From B73-G16 sp964611295 (GTDB taxonomy: Bacteria; Desulfobacterota; B13-G15): a DNA stretch of 64,000 bases. The notes under the pieces were generated by a model. It worked only from the letters and a program-made list of their open reading frames with translations. It was not told the origin of the DNA and made no database searches. Positions 51,098 through 61,221 of the stretch are shown piece by piece. Numbering within the stretch: the stretch's first letter is position 1; every line of letters starts with the position of its first letter. The stretch lies in contig CAZSWV010000007.1 in assembly GCA_964611295.1 (NCBI GenBank), positions 40,517-104,516 on the forward strand, in the 5' to 3' direction. The position numbers and the translations under genes are program-made.

Positions 51098-51643
51098 ATG
51101 AAGGGGAAAGTAGCCTATCTAATTTTCCTGATGGCCATGGTCCTTTTGGGTTGTGCAAAAAAACAGGTCCTTTTGCCTCCTTCCCCTTTGCCTTCTCAAG
51201 AAGAAGGGGTCAAGAAAGAAACCCCCCTTGTACCTTCAGGAAAAGAAGCCGAGGAGACCTTAAGACCTGTCAAGTATCCAGGAATCGAAGGAGAGGTGTG
51301 GCGTACGCCTTTGCTTAAGACCATATACTTCGACTTCGACCGTTACGACCTGAGGCCAGATGCCAAAAAGACGCTCGAGGAGAATGCCGAAGTCCTGAAA
51401 GCGAACCCCACGTGGAAGGTCCTCATAGAAGGGCACTGCGATGAACGCGGCAGCAATGAGTATAACCTCGTCCTCGGCGAAAAGAGGGCCAGATCCGCTA
51501 TGGAATACCTAATAAAACTAGGAATAGATCCCAATAGGTTGTCCATTGTGAGTTATGGCGAAGAGAGACCAGCAGATCCAGGACACAACGAAGAGGCTTG
51601 GGCCAAGAATAGGCGTTGTGAGTTTGTGGTCGTTGAAAAATGA
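51098..51643 (+). CDS. pal: Peptidoglycan-associated lipoprotein Pal
   Basis: 181 residues from ATG 51098 (AAGGGGGAT ribosome-binding site). The lipoprotein signal ends 'AMVLLGCAKK'. After a Pro/Glu-rich linker, the OmpA-C domain has 'IYFDFDRYDLRPDA', 'IEGHCDERGSNEYNLVLGEK' and 'SIVSYGEERPADPGHNEEAW', the Pal peptidoglycan-binding pattern. It tethers the outer membrane to the wall as part of Tol-Pal. The tolQRAB genes are not in the window. ATGA overlap with cpoB. Confidence 0.95.
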   Translation: MKGKVAYLIFLMAMVLLGCAKKQVLLPPSPLPSQEEGVKKETPLVPSGKEAEETLRPVKYPGIEGEVWRTPLLKTIYFDFDRYDLRPDAKKTLEENAEVLKANPTWKVLIEGHCDERGSNEYNLVLGEKRARSAMEYLIKLGIDPNRLSIVSYGEERPADPGHNEEAWAKNRRCEFVVVEK

Positions 51644-52395
51644 AGAAGGCCTTTTTTATAGTTGCCCTTTTGCTTTTTGCTTGCGCTACACAGGAGGACG
51701 TATCACGCCTGGAATATCGTGTCCTTTTAGCTGAGCAAAAGATCGAAGGGCTTGAAAGGGCTCAAAGGCAAACCGCTGAGGACTTAAGGGATACCAAAAG
51801 ACGCCTTCAAATCGTCTTATCCCTTGAAGAGGAATTGGAAAACCTTAAGAAGGAGCTTTACACCTTAAGGGAGGACCACCGAGAGAAGGCCGAGGCCCTT
51901 CAGGAGCTCTTTATGCGGCTACAAGAGGCAGAAAAAGAGTTAAAAGGCCTAAAAGAGGCAAAAGCCCCACCTCCTCCCAAGCAAGAAATACGTCAACCTA
52001 CCCAAGACCCCGATGAGCTTTACCATATGGCCTATGAGGCCTTCAAAAAGGGCGATTACGACCAATCTTTAGGGCTTTTCCAAAGGTTCCTCGAGAGTTT
52101 TCCGCAACACGAGCTCGGCGGAAATGCGCAATTTTGGATAGGCGAATGTTATTACAGAAAAGGGGATTACGAGCAGGCCATCCTTGAGTACGAAAAGGTC
52201 CTCACCAATTATCCGAAGAGCGCAAAAGTCCCTGCCGCCTTATTGAAGCAAGGGTTTGCCTTTTTAGCCCTTGGGAACCTAAAGACTGGAACCTACCTCC
52301 TAGAGAAGGTCATCTCCCAATATCCCACTTCACCCGAAGCCGAACTTGCCCGTCAAAGGCTTTCTCAGATCCGTTCTCAAACACCTACGCGGTAA
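51640..52395 (+). CDS. cpoB: Cell division coordinator CpoB (YbgF-like), with lipoprotein signal
   Basis: 251 residues: signal ending 'LLLFACATQ' (probable lipobox), a coiled coil at about 20-110, a Pro-rich linker, and three TPR-like repeats from about 128 ('LYHMAYEAFKKGDYDQSLGL', 'FWIGECYYRKGDYEQAILEY', 'LLKQGFAFLALGNLKTGTYL'). It normally links Tol-Pal with peptidoglycan synthesis at division. Its end is 5 bases from the convergent rpoC. Confidence 0.92.
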   Translation: MKKAFFIVALLLFACATQEDVSRLEYRVLLAEQKIEGLERAQRQTAEDLRDTKRRLQIVLSLEEELENLKKELYTLREDHREKAEALQELFMRLQEAEKELKGLKEAKAPPPPKQEIRQPTQDPDELYHMAYEAFKKGDYDQSLGLFQRFLESFPQHELGGNAQFWIGECYYRKGDYEQAILEYEKVLTNYPKSAKVPAALLKQGFAFLALGNLKTGTYLLEKVISQYPTSPEAELARQRLSQIRSQTPTR

Positions 52396-52400
52396 TCTCC

Positions 52401-55400
52401 TCAAGTAGTTCTAGGTTCGAACATCAACGCTTCTTCCACCTTTAGGTCTATATCACGGTAAAGTGGATACCCCGTACCTGCGGGGATGAGTCTTCCGATG
52501 ATCACGTTTTCCTTAATGCCTTTCAAGTAATCAACCCTTCCCTCAACTGCAGCCTGGGTGAGGACCCTTACGGTTTCCTGGAAAGAAGCAGCCGAAAGCC
52601 AACTGTCGGTGTAAAGGGCCGCTTTCGTTATCCCCATGACCATAGGCTCAGCTATAGCAGGCCTTCCCCCTTCCCTTATTACCCGTTCGTTCTCCTCCCT
52701 GAAGGTGAACTTATCCACCACCTCATCGTAAACAAACCTAGTATCACCGGGATCCTTGACGCGGACGCGCTTAAGCATCTGTCTTACTATTACCTCGAAG
52801 TGCTTGTCGTGGATCTTAACGCCTTGTAAGAGGTACACGACCTTTATTTCGTCCACCAGGAACCTGGCCAAGGCCTTTTCGCCTAAGACCCTAAGTATGT
52901 CATGGGGGTTAGGGGTACCATCCATCAAAGGCTCGCCTGCCCTGACGTACTCTCCTTCTTGTACAGTCACGTGTTTCCCTTTAGGGATCAAGTACTCTTT
53001 AGGTTCACCCACCTCGGGGACTACTATGATCTTGCGTTTTCCTTTGGCCATCTTCCCAAAGGTGATGTATCCCTCTATTTCGCTTATCACTGCCTGCTCT
53101 TTGGGCCTTCTTGCTTCGAATAGCTCCGCTACCCTGGGAAGTCCACCCGTTATGTCCTTGGTCTTTACTATCTCACGGGGTATCTTGGCCAGGACGTCTC
53201 CGGCCTCTACCCATTCCCCTTCACGGACAAAGATGGTGGAACCGACTGCAAGGTAATACCTCCCAATAGTCTCAAGGACCTCTTTCCCCTCTTCATCCAA
53301 CTTCTTCTGTTTGATGGATATCCTCGGCCTCAGGTCGGGATCCTTGCATTCGATTATTACCTTACGTGTGTGGCCTGTCACCTCATCCACCAGTTCTTGG
53401 ACCGTCACCCCATCTATGATGTCTCCAAACTTCACCCAACCGCTGAATTCCGTAATGATGGGCGTCGTATAAGGATCCCACTCGGCCAAAAGCTCTCCTT
53501 CGCGGACTTCTTGCCCTTCTTCAACAAGGAGCTTGGCCCCATAGGGCAGAGGATACCTCTTCCTCTCACGCCCCTCTTGGTCAACGATGGCAAGTTCTCC
53601 TTTTCGGTTCATAACCACGAGCTTCCCTTCGCGGTTCCTAACGGTCTTCAAGTTTATGAACTTCACACGGCCGCTCATGGGGGCCTCAAGGGTAGATTCC
53701 TCTACCTGCCTCGAAGCAGCACCTCCGATGTGGAAGGTCCTCATGGTAAGCTGAGTACCAGGCTCGCCTATGGACTGAGCCGCGATGATCCCAACTGCTT
53801 CTCCGATGTCCACTAAACGACCACGGGCTAAATCTCTACCGTAACAAAGGGCACAGACGCCCTCACGAGACTCACAGGTCAAAACCGACCTTATCTTCAC
53901 CTCGGTGATACCAGCGTCAGCGATCCTCTGAGCCTTTTCCTCGTTAATCTCCTCATTGGCCTTAACTATCACTTCCCCAGTGAACGGATCGACTATATCT
54001 TCAAGGGCTACCCTACCGAGGATCCTGTCCGTTAGAGGCTCAAGTATCTCTCCCCCTTCAACCAAGGCACTTATCGTAATCCCATCGATGGTACCGCAAT
54101 CGTACTCGGTCACCCTTACATCCTGTGCCACGTCCACAAGCCTCCGCGTCAAATAACCGGCATTGGCAGTCTTTAAAGCCGTATCCGCTAACCCTTTCCG
54201 CGCACCATGTGTAGATATGAAGTATTGCAAAACCGACATCCCTTCCCTGAGGTTTGCGGTTATGGGGGTCTCAATGATCTCGCCAGAGGGCTTAGCCATT
54301 AGCCCCCTCATGCCCGCCAACTGCCTGATCTGTTGGGGGCTACCCCTTGCGCCTGAATCGGCCATTACGAACAGGGGATTGAAACTGGGTACGAGGTGTT
54401 CTTTTCCGTCTGGCCCTTTTACCTTCTCGTAGGCTATTACCTTCATCATCTCAGCGGCAATCTCCTCGGTCACCTGTGCCCATATGTCTATGGTGCGGTT
54501 ATAACGCTCACCATCCGTTATGATCCCCTCCAGGTACTGCCGTCTAACCTCTTCGGCTTCCCTCATCCCCTTCTCCACCAACTCGTTCTTCTTCTCAGGC
54601 ACCAATACGTCGTTTATCCCCATGGAAATCCCACTTATGGTAGCAAAGGCAAAACCCATGTCCTTCAACCTATCGGCCAAGATCACCGTCTTCTTCTCCC
54701 CTGCCACCCGATAGGTATAGTCTATGAGGTTGGTGATGGCCTTCTTATCCATCACACGGTTCACCAAGTCAAAAGGCACCTCCTCAGGGAGGATCTCCTT
54801 GAGCAAAGTCCTGCCTACCGTCGTTTCCACCAACTTCCCATCTATACGCACCTTTATCCTGGCGTGAAGATCCACTTCCCCCAAAAGATAGGCCATCTTC
54901 ACCTCATCGGGGTTCGAGAAGGCCTTGCCCTCACCTTTACAGAAGGGTTTCTCCCTGGTCATGTAATAGAGGCCGAGGACAATGTCCTGAGTGGGAAGGA
55001 TTATGGGTTTCCCATGGGCTGGCGAAAGGATGTTATTAGTGGACATCATGAGGACCCTTGCCTCGGTTTGGGCCTCGATCGACAGAGGTACATGGACGGC
55101 CATTTGGTCCCCGTCAAAGTCGGCGTTGTAGGCCACACAGACCAAAGGATGGAGTTGGATGGCCTTGTGTTCTGTCAACAGAGGCTCAAAGGCCTGTATC
55201 CCAAGCCGGTGAAGCGTAGGAGCACGGTTCAAAAGGACAGGGTGTTCCTTTATCACCTCCTCAAGTATGTCCCATACCTCCGGCCTTTCCCTTTCGACCA
55301 TCTTCTTTGCGCTCTTTATGGTGGTGACGTAACCTCGCTCTTCAAGTTTGTTGTAGATGAAAGGCTTAAACAACTCCAAGGCCATCTTCTTAGGCAAGCC

Positions 55401-56507
55401 ACATTGGTGAAGCCTCAGCTCTGGACCTACCACTATAACCGAACGGCCAGAATAGTCCACACGCTTACCCAACAAGTTCTGCCTGAATCTGCCTTGCTTC
55501 CCCCTTAACATATCCCCAAGGGAACGAAGGGGTTTGCCATGGGGGCCAAGGATGGCCCTTCTGCCACGTCGACCGTTGTCAAAAAGGGCGTCCACGGCCT
55601 CTTGCAACATGCGCTTCTCGTTCCTGATGATGATCTCGGGGGCATTAAGCTCTATCAAACGCTTGAGCCGATTGTTGCGGTTTATGACCCTCCGGTAGAG
55701 GTCGTTAAGATCAGAAGTGGCAAACCTCCCACCGTCCAAAGGGACAAGGGGCCTTAAGTCCGGTGGTATCACCGGGATCACCTCCAAGATCATCCATTCA
55801 GGCCTATTACCTGAGTCGCGGAAGGCTTCGATGATCTTAAGCCTTTTGGCTATCTTCAACCTACGAGAATCTGACTGCGTCTCTTTCATTTCATGCCTAA
55901 GCCTTTCGGAGAGCTCATATACGTCTATCCTTTTTAAAAGCTCCCTTATGGCCTCAGCACCTGTACCTGCCAAAAGGGAGTCTTTGCCATGCTTGGCGAT
56001 GTATTCGTAATACTCCTCCTCGCTTATCAACTGCCTTTCCTCATAAGGGCTGTCCTTTGGGTCTATGACCACAAAGGACTCAAAGTAAAGGACCCTCTCC
56101 AAGTCCTTCTGTGTCATGTCAAGGACCATCCCTATCTTGCTCGGAACGCTCCGCAAAAACCACGGATGGGCTACAGGAGCAGCCAACTCGATATGTCCCA
56201 TCCTTTCCCGTCTCACCTTTGAGGAGATCACCTCAACCCCGCACTTCTCACACACAATCCCCCTATGTTTCATCCTCTTATACTTGCCACATAGGCACTC
56301 GTAATCCTTTATGGGCCCAAAGATCTTCGCGCAGAAAAGCCCGTCCCTTTCTGGTTTAAAAGTCCGGTAGTTTATGGTCTCTGGCTTCTTGACCTCCCCA
56401 TAGGACCAACTCCTTATCTGCTCCGGAGAGGCCAAAGAGATCCTTATAGCCTCTATGTCATCTGGGCTTTTTGGCTTCTCAAAAAGGGATAAGATGATGT
56501 CCTCCAC
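52401..56507 (-). CDS. rpoC: DNA-directed RNA polymerase subunit beta-prime
   Basis: 1368 residues. The N-terminal zinc site 'CLCGKYKRMKHRGIVCEKCG', the catalytic Mg2+ loop 'NADFDGDQMAVH', the trigger-loop region 'MRTFHIGGAASRQVEES' and a second Cys cluster ('CESREGVCALCYGRDL') are all intact. It is last in the ribosomal protein-polymerase block, 16 bases after rpoB. rpsL does not follow; instead the convergent cpoB begins almost at once. Confidence 0.99.
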   Translation of the reverse strand: MEDIILSLFEKPKSPDDIEAIRISLASPEQIRSWSYGEVKKPETINYRTFKPERDGLFCAKIFGPIKDYECLCGKYKRMKHRGIVCEKCGVEVISSKVRRERMGHIELAAPVAHPWFLRSVPSKIGMVLDMTQKDLERVLYFESFVVIDPKDSPYEERQLISEEEYYEYIAKHGKDSLLAGTGAEAIRELLKRIDVYELSERLRHEMKETQSDSRRLKIAKRLKIIEAFRDSGNRPEWMILEVIPVIPPDLRPLVPLDGGRFATSDLNDLYRRVINRNNRLKRLIELNAPEIIIRNEKRMLQEAVDALFDNGRRGRRAILGPHGKPLRSLGDMLRGKQGRFRQNLLGKRVDYSGRSVIVVGPELRLHQCGLPKKMALELFKPFIYNKLEERGYVTTIKSAKKMVERERPEVWDILEEVIKEHPVLLNRAPTLHRLGIQAFEPLLTEHKAIQLHPLVCVAYNADFDGDQMAVHVPLSIEAQTEARVLMMSTNNILSPAHGKPIILPTQDIVLGLYYMTREKPFCKGEGKAFSNPDEVKMAYLLGEVDLHARIKVRIDGKLVETTVGRTLLKEILPEEVPFDLVNRVMDKKAITNLIDYTYRVAGEKKTVILADRLKDMGFAFATISGISMGINDVLVPEKKNELVEKGMREAEEVRRQYLEGIITDGERYNRTIDIWAQVTEEIAAEMMKVIAYEKVKGPDGKEHLVPSFNPLFVMADSGARGSPQQIRQLAGMRGLMAKPSGEIIETPITANLREGMSVLQYFISTHGARKGLADTALKTANAGYLTRRLVDVAQDVRVTEYDCGTIDGITISALVEGGEILEPLTDRILGRVALEDIVDPFTGEVIVKANEEINEEKAQRIADAGITEVKIRSVLTCESREGVCALCYGRDLARGRLVDIGEAVGIIAAQSIGEPGTQLTMRTFHIGGAASRQVEESTLEAPMSGRVKFINLKTVRNREGKLVVMNRKGELAIVDQEGRERKRYPLPYGAKLLVEEGQEVREGELLAEWDPYTTPIITEFSGWVKFGDIIDGVTVQELVDEVTGHTRKVIIECKDPDLRPRISIKQKKLDEEGKEVLETIGRYYLAVGSTIFVREGEWVEAGDVLAKIPREIVKTKDITGGLPRVAELFEARRPKEQAVISEIEGYITFGKMAKGKRKIIVVPEVGEPKEYLIPKGKHVTVQEGEYVRAGEPLMDGTPNPHDILRVLGEKALARFLVDEIKVVYLLQGVKIHDKHFEVIVRQMLKRVRVKDPGDTRFVYDEVVDKFTFREENERVIREGGRPAIAEPMVMGITKAALYTDSWLSAASFQETVRVLTQAAVEGRVDYLKGIKENVIIGRLIPAGTGYPLYRDIDLKVEEALMFEPRTT

Positions 56508-56523
56508 GGTCTTTCCCCTCCTT

Positions 56524-59500
56524 TTATTTGGGTTCTTTCTCTTTCTCTATAACCTCTACGTTGAGACAAAGCCCCTGGAGTTCTTTCACCATCACGTTGA
56601 AGGACTCAGGGATCCCTGGATCGAGGACGTTGGTCTTCCCTTTGACTATGGCCTCATAAGCCCGAGTCCTCCCTCCTACGTCGTCAGACTTTATGGTGAG
56701 GAACTCCTGGAGGCTGTAAGCAGCTCCATAGGCCTCAAGGGCCCATACCTCCATCTCGCCCAAACGCTGCCCACCGAATTGAGCTTTGCCCCCAAGCGGT
56801 TGCTGGGTTATTAAGGAATAAGGCCCTATCGAGCGGGCATGGATCTTGTCGTCCACTAGGTGATGTAGCTTCAGCATGTACATGTAGCCTACGGTCACTT
56901 TTTGGTCAAAAGGCTCGCCGGTCCTGCCATCGTAAAGTACCACCTCGCCGGTCTCAGGGAGTCCTGCCTTGACCAAGGCGAACTTGATCTCCTCCTCCTT
57001 AGCACCATCGAATACTGGAACGCTCATGAAGATCCCGTCCTTGAGCTTTGAAGCAAAGGACAAGAGCTTATCCCTCGGTGCCTCGAGAATAGCTCTCTTT
57101 GTCTCCTCCTCCGAAAAGATCTCTACCAAAAAACCCCTCAGTTGCTCTACTTCTTCATCGCTTAGATCCACTCCTTCTCCGCCCCTTAAGAACTCCTTGA
57201 CCTTCTCACCGAGTCCTTTCGCTGCCCATCCCAGATGGGTCTCTAAGATCTGCCCAAGGTTCATCCGCGAGGGAACACCCAAGGGGTTCAACACCATCTC
57301 CACAGGTGTACCGTCTTCAAGGAAGGGCATATCCTCTTCAGGGAGTATCCGCGAGACTATCCCCTTGTTACCATGCCTCCCAGTTAGTTTATCACCTACC
57401 GAAAGCTTCCTCTTCATCGCCACATAGACCTTCACCACCTTGAGGACACCAGGAGGTAATTCGTCACCTGTCTCTATCTTCTTTATGCGCTCCTTGGCTC
57501 GCTTCTCTATCTGTTCTATTTCTTCCAAGCCCTTTTCTATTACCCGTGTAACCTCTTGGAGCACCGAAGTGTCAACCGGTGCCTCCTTCCACCTCCTCCA
57601 GGGGATATCCTTTAAGGCCTCTTCGTCCAGTTCAAAGCCTTTGGGCAGTTTTTCCCAGGCTTTTTGCAAACGCTGACCGCAAAGTAACTCAAAGCACCTC
57701 TTCTTCACGAACTCCTCTATGATCTTCTTTTCGGTCTCCATATCCTTCAAGACCTTGGCCTTTTCCGCTTCTTCTATCTCTTTAGCCCTTTTGTCCTTTT
57801 CCATCCCCCGACGCGTAAGGACCTTTGTATCGATCACCACCCCCTCTATACCATGCGGCACCCGTAAGGAGGTGTCCTTAACGTCTGCGGCCTTCTCACC
57901 GAAAATTGCCCTTAGGAGCCGTTCCTCTGGAGTAAGCTGTGTCTCTCCCTTGGGGGTCACCTTACCCACTAGGATATCGCCTGGCTTTACCTCAGCTCCA
58001 ATCCTGATGATGCCGCTTTCGTCAAGGTTCCTCAACTGGTCTTCGCCTACATTAGGGATGTCACGGGTGATCTCCTCCTTGCCGAGTTTGGTCTCCCTGG
58101 CCACACATTCAAACTCCTCGATGTGAATGGAGGTAAAAGTATCGTCCTTTAAAAGCTTCTCGCTTACCAATATGGAATCTTCGAAGTTATACCCTCCCCA
58201 CGGCATGAAGGCCACAAGTACGTTCTTTCCCAAGGCAAGCTCACCGAGGTCAGTAGAGGGACCGTCCGCTATTACATCGCCCTTCTTCACCCGCTCCCCT
58301 TTTCTCACAATGGGACGCTGGTTGATACAGGTCCCTTGGTTTGACCTCTCGAATTTCACAAGGTTATAGATGTCCACCCCCACACCTTCCCCATCCTCTT
58401 CTGCCCTTATAACGATCCGCTCCGCATCCACACTTTCTACTATACCACCCCTTCTGGCGACCACCGCAGCTCCAGAGTCCTTGGCCACAATGGGTTCCAT
58501 CCCTGTACCTATTAGCGGGGCCTCCGGCTTAAGCAGGGGGACGGCTTGCCGTTGCATGTTGGACCCCATAAGGGCCCTGTTGGCATCATCGTGTTCGAGG
58601 AAGGGGATAAGGGAAGCCGAAACGCTTACCACCTGCTTGGGGGAAACGTCCACATAGTCCACTTCCTCAGGCCGTACCATCACGTACTCACCGCCCCTAC
58701 GGGCTTGGACTAACTCGGCCACAATACGTCCCTCAGCATCAACGGGGACCTTAGAATGGGTGATGGTGTACTTCTCCTCGTCAAGCGCATAGAGGTAATG
58801 GACTTCATCGGTTATACGCCCGTTTACCACCTTTCGGTAAGGCGTCTCTATGAAGCCGAACTCGTTTACCCTCGCATAAGTGGTAAGGGATACTATAAGT
58901 CCTATGTTCGGCCCCTCAGGTGTCTCGATAGGGCATATCCGGCCGTAATGCGAAGGATGGACATCCCGGGCCTCAAAGCCCGCCCTTTCCCTCGAAAGCC
59001 CACCAGGACCAAGGGCACTGAGCCTCCTTTTGTGGGTGGTCTCCGAAAGGGGATTTGTCTGGTCCATAAACTGGGAAAGCTGTCCCGAGCTGAAGAACTC
59101 CTTAAGGGTGGCCGTAAGGGGTTTAGAGTTCACCAAATCCTGAGGCATCAAGAACTCCACATCTTGTATGCTCATCTTCTCTTTAACTGCCTGCGCTACC
59201 CTGTTTAAGCCTATGTAAAACTGGTTCTCCACCAATTCCCCAACGGTCCTTACCCTCCGGTTCCCCAAATGGTCAATGTCATCGACGCTCCCTTTCCCCT
59301 CGGCCAATCCCACAAGGTACTTCACCACCTCTAATATGTCTTCCTTCCTCAGGACCGTCACCTCATAGGGCACATCCAAACCCAATTTGTGGTTCAGCTT
59401 CATCCGCCCTACTGGGGACAGGTCGTACCTTTCAGGGTTGAAGAAGAGGTTTTGGAAGAAGTTCCTTGCAGTCTCCAAAATCGGAGGCTCCCCAGGTCTT

Positions 59501-60690
59501 AGCTTTTTGTATATTTCGATCAGGGCCTTTTCATGCTCAAGCCTCCTTAGGGCCTCCTCACCCTCACCTCTCCGGTAAATCTCCTCCTTTTCAGCACGGG
59601 TCAACCTCACAGGGTCTATGGCAAGGGTCTCCAAGATACCCAGCGGCTGCCTGCCTTCCCTTAGATGAACCACTTCGAAGACCTCGACTTTACTCTGTTT
59701 TATCCTCTGCAACCTCTCAGGGGTCAGTTCCTCAGTCACTTCTACCAATATCTCCTTGGTATCGGGATCGATTACATCCTTGGCCACTACCATCCCCACC
59801 AACGCCTCTTCTTCGATCGGTACCTCCTTTATCCCAGCTGCTTCCATCTTCTTAAGCATCCCCTCGTTTATCTTGCGCCCTTTCCTGACGATGACCTCGC
59901 CGCTTAGAGGGTCCACGATGTCAGCTGGGGCTTTGAAGCCGAGAAAGGATTCGGGCTTGACCCTTATCCAGAAAAGGCCGTCCTTTACCACGATCTGATC
60001 CACGCCGTAAAAGACCTCAAGGAGATCCTCGGTGGAATAACCCACAGCCTTGAGGAAAGTAGTAGCAGGTATCTTCCTCCTGCGGTCTATTCGCACGTGG
60101 ATTTGGTCCTTCTGATCGAACTCGAAATCAAGCCACGACCCACGATACGGTATAACCCTCGCATAATATATGGGCCTTCCAGCATAAGCACTTGGCATCT
60201 CTTGGTCAAAGAAGACCCCAGGAGAACGATGCAATTGGTTCACTATCACCCTTTGAGTGCCGTTGATTATAAAACACCCGTTTGGAGTCATAAGGGGGAC
60301 TTCGCCGAAATAGACCTCGTGTTCTTTTATCACTTTGGTCTGTCCTGTCTTTATCCCTTCCTGCACATCGTAGATCACAAGCTGTACTGTAACCCTTAAG
60401 GGGGCTGCATACGTCAACCCCTTTACAATACACTCCTTTACGTCGTACTTCGGTTCTTCAAAACGATACTTGATGAAACGCAATTCCGCTGTCTCATAAA
60501 AGTCCTTTATGGGAAAGATCTGCTTGAAGACCTTCTGGATCCCGATGTCCTTTCTCTCTTCCGGTGGGACGTCTTTCTGTAAAAGCTTTTCATAAGAGGA
60601 AAGCTGGACCTCTAGAAGGTGCGGCACCGAAAGGACTTCTCTAACAGTCCCGTACCTCTTCCGCACCCTTTTTTGTTCCAATAAATCCAT
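56524..60690 (-). CDS. rpoB: DNA-directed RNA polymerase subunit beta
   Basis: 1388 residues with the rifampicin region 'FFSSGQLSQFMDQTNPLSET' and 'HKRRLSALGPGGLSRERAG', 'EVRDVHPSHYGRICPIETPE'-like region (here 'EARDVHPSHYG') and the C-terminal 'LHHLVDDKIHARSIGPYSLI'. It builds the active site with rpoC. It follows rplL after a 114-base spacer holding two hairpins. Confidence 0.99.
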   Translation of the reverse strand: MDLLEQKRVRKRYGTVREVLSVPHLLEVQLSSYEKLLQKDVPPEERKDIGIQKVFKQIFPIKDFYETAELRFIKYRFEEPKYDVKECIVKGLTYAAPLRVTVQLVIYDVQEGIKTGQTKVIKEHEVYFGEVPLMTPNGCFIINGTQRVIVNQLHRSPGVFFDQEMPSAYAGRPIYYARVIPYRGSWLDFEFDQKDQIHVRIDRRRKIPATTFLKAVGYSTEDLLEVFYGVDQIVVKDGLFWIRVKPESFLGFKAPADIVDPLSGEVIVRKGRKINEGMLKKMEAAGIKEVPIEEEALVGMVVAKDVIDPDTKEILVEVTEELTPERLQRIKQSKVEVFEVVHLREGRQPLGILETLAIDPVRLTRAEKEEIYRRGEGEEALRRLEHEKALIEIYKKLRPGEPPILETARNFFQNLFFNPERYDLSPVGRMKLNHKLGLDVPYEVTVLRKEDILEVVKYLVGLAEGKGSVDDIDHLGNRRVRTVGELVENQFYIGLNRVAQAVKEKMSIQDVEFLMPQDLVNSKPLTATLKEFFSSGQLSQFMDQTNPLSETTHKRRLSALGPGGLSRERAGFEARDVHPSHYGRICPIETPEGPNIGLIVSLTTYARVNEFGFIETPYRKVVNGRITDEVHYLYALDEEKYTITHSKVPVDAEGRIVAELVQARRGGEYVMVRPEEVDYVDVSPKQVVSVSASLIPFLEHDDANRALMGSNMQRQAVPLLKPEAPLIGTGMEPIVAKDSGAAVVARRGGIVESVDAERIVIRAEEDGEGVGVDIYNLVKFERSNQGTCINQRPIVRKGERVKKGDVIADGPSTDLGELALGKNVLVAFMPWGGYNFEDSILVSEKLLKDDTFTSIHIEEFECVARETKLGKEEITRDIPNVGEDQLRNLDESGIIRIGAEVKPGDILVGKVTPKGETQLTPEERLLRAIFGEKAADVKDTSLRVPHGIEGVVIDTKVLTRRGMEKDKRAKEIEEAEKAKVLKDMETEKKIIEEFVKKRCFELLCGQRLQKAWEKLPKGFELDEEALKDIPWRRWKEAPVDTSVLQEVTRVIEKGLEEIEQIEKRAKERIKKIETGDELPPGVLKVVKVYVAMKRKLSVGDKLTGRHGNKGIVSRILPEEDMPFLEDGTPVEMVLNPLGVPSRMNLGQILETHLGWAAKGLGEKVKEFLRGGEGVDLSDEEVEQLRGFLVEIFSEEETKRAILEAPRDKLLSFASKLKDGIFMSVPVFDGAKEEEIKFALVKAGLPETGEVVLYDGRTGEPFDQKVTVGYMYMLKLHHLVDDKIHARSIGPYSLITQQPLGGKAQFGGQRLGEMEVWALEAYGAAYSLQEFLTIKSDDVGGRTRAYEAIVKGKTNVLDPGIPESFNVMVKELQGLCLNVEVIEKEKEPK

Positions 60691-60725
60691 CCCTTTTACC
60701 TCCTTTAAGTCCCAAAATGGACTAA

Positions 60726-60780
60726 AGGGAGCCCTTTGCTCCTAAGAGCTCCCTCCCAAGGCCCTTATTTTCTCCCTTGG
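60726..60780 (-). promoter_or_regulatory. Two hairpins in the rplL-rpoB spacer (attenuator or processing site)
   Basis: On the minus strand CCAAGG...CCTTGG (60780-60756) is followed by AGGGAGC-N15-GCTCCCT (60754-60726), and a weaker AGTCC...GGACT stem lies closer to rpoB. There is no long T-run after either. In E. coli the same spacer holds an attenuator and an RNase III site that set the ribosomal protein to polymerase ratio; a similar role is inferred. Confidence 0.5.
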
Positions 60781-60804
60781 ACTTCAAAAGTTTAACAAAA
60801 AACC

Positions 60805-61206
60805 TTAGCGTATCTCCACCGTCCCTCCGGCCGCTTCTATCTTTTCCTTTATCTTCAAGGCCTCTTCCTTAGATACCTTTTCTTTAATGGGCTTAGGAAC
60901 GCTTTCGACGAGTTCCTTTGCCTCCTTCAAACCGAGGTCGGTGACCTCTCTCACAGCCTTTATGACCTGGATCTTCTTGTCACCATAGCCAGTGAGGATC
61001 ACGTCGAACTCGGTCTTCTCCTCCGCCGGGGCTGCCTCAGCCTGCCCCGCTACAACACCCATAGCAGCTGGTGCCACTGCCATGGGTGCCATCGCCTGGA
61101 CCCCAAACCGTTCTTCCAGGGCCTTCACCAACTCTGCAAGCTCCAGGACGGTCATCTGTTCGATGTACTTGATCACGTCCTCCTTTGTAAGCCTTGCCTC
61201 TGTCAT
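60805..61206 (-). CDS. rplL: 50S ribosomal protein L7/L12
   Basis: 133 residues: N-terminal dimerisation helices ('YIEQMTVLELAELVKALEER'), an Ala/Pro-rich hinge (about 45-62), and the C-terminal domain 'KKIQVIKAVREVTDLGLKEA'. It forms the stalk that recruits translation factors. It follows rplJ after 15 bases. Confidence 0.98.
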   Translation of the reverse strand: MTEARLTKEDVIKYIEQMTVLELAELVKALEERFGVQAMAPMAVAPAAMGVVAGQAEAAPAEEKTEFDVILTGYGDKKIQVIKAVREVTDLGLKEAKELVESVPKPIKEKVSKEEALKIKEKIEAAGGTVEIR

Positions 61207-61221
61207 CTTTCCTTCCTCCTT

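Noticed and set aside
54396..55508. A 370-codon open frame antisense to rpoC
   Set aside because: It lies wholly within highly conserved rpoC on the other strand, its translation resembles no protein, and it has no promoter or ribosome-binding site. It is a by-product of rpoC codon use.
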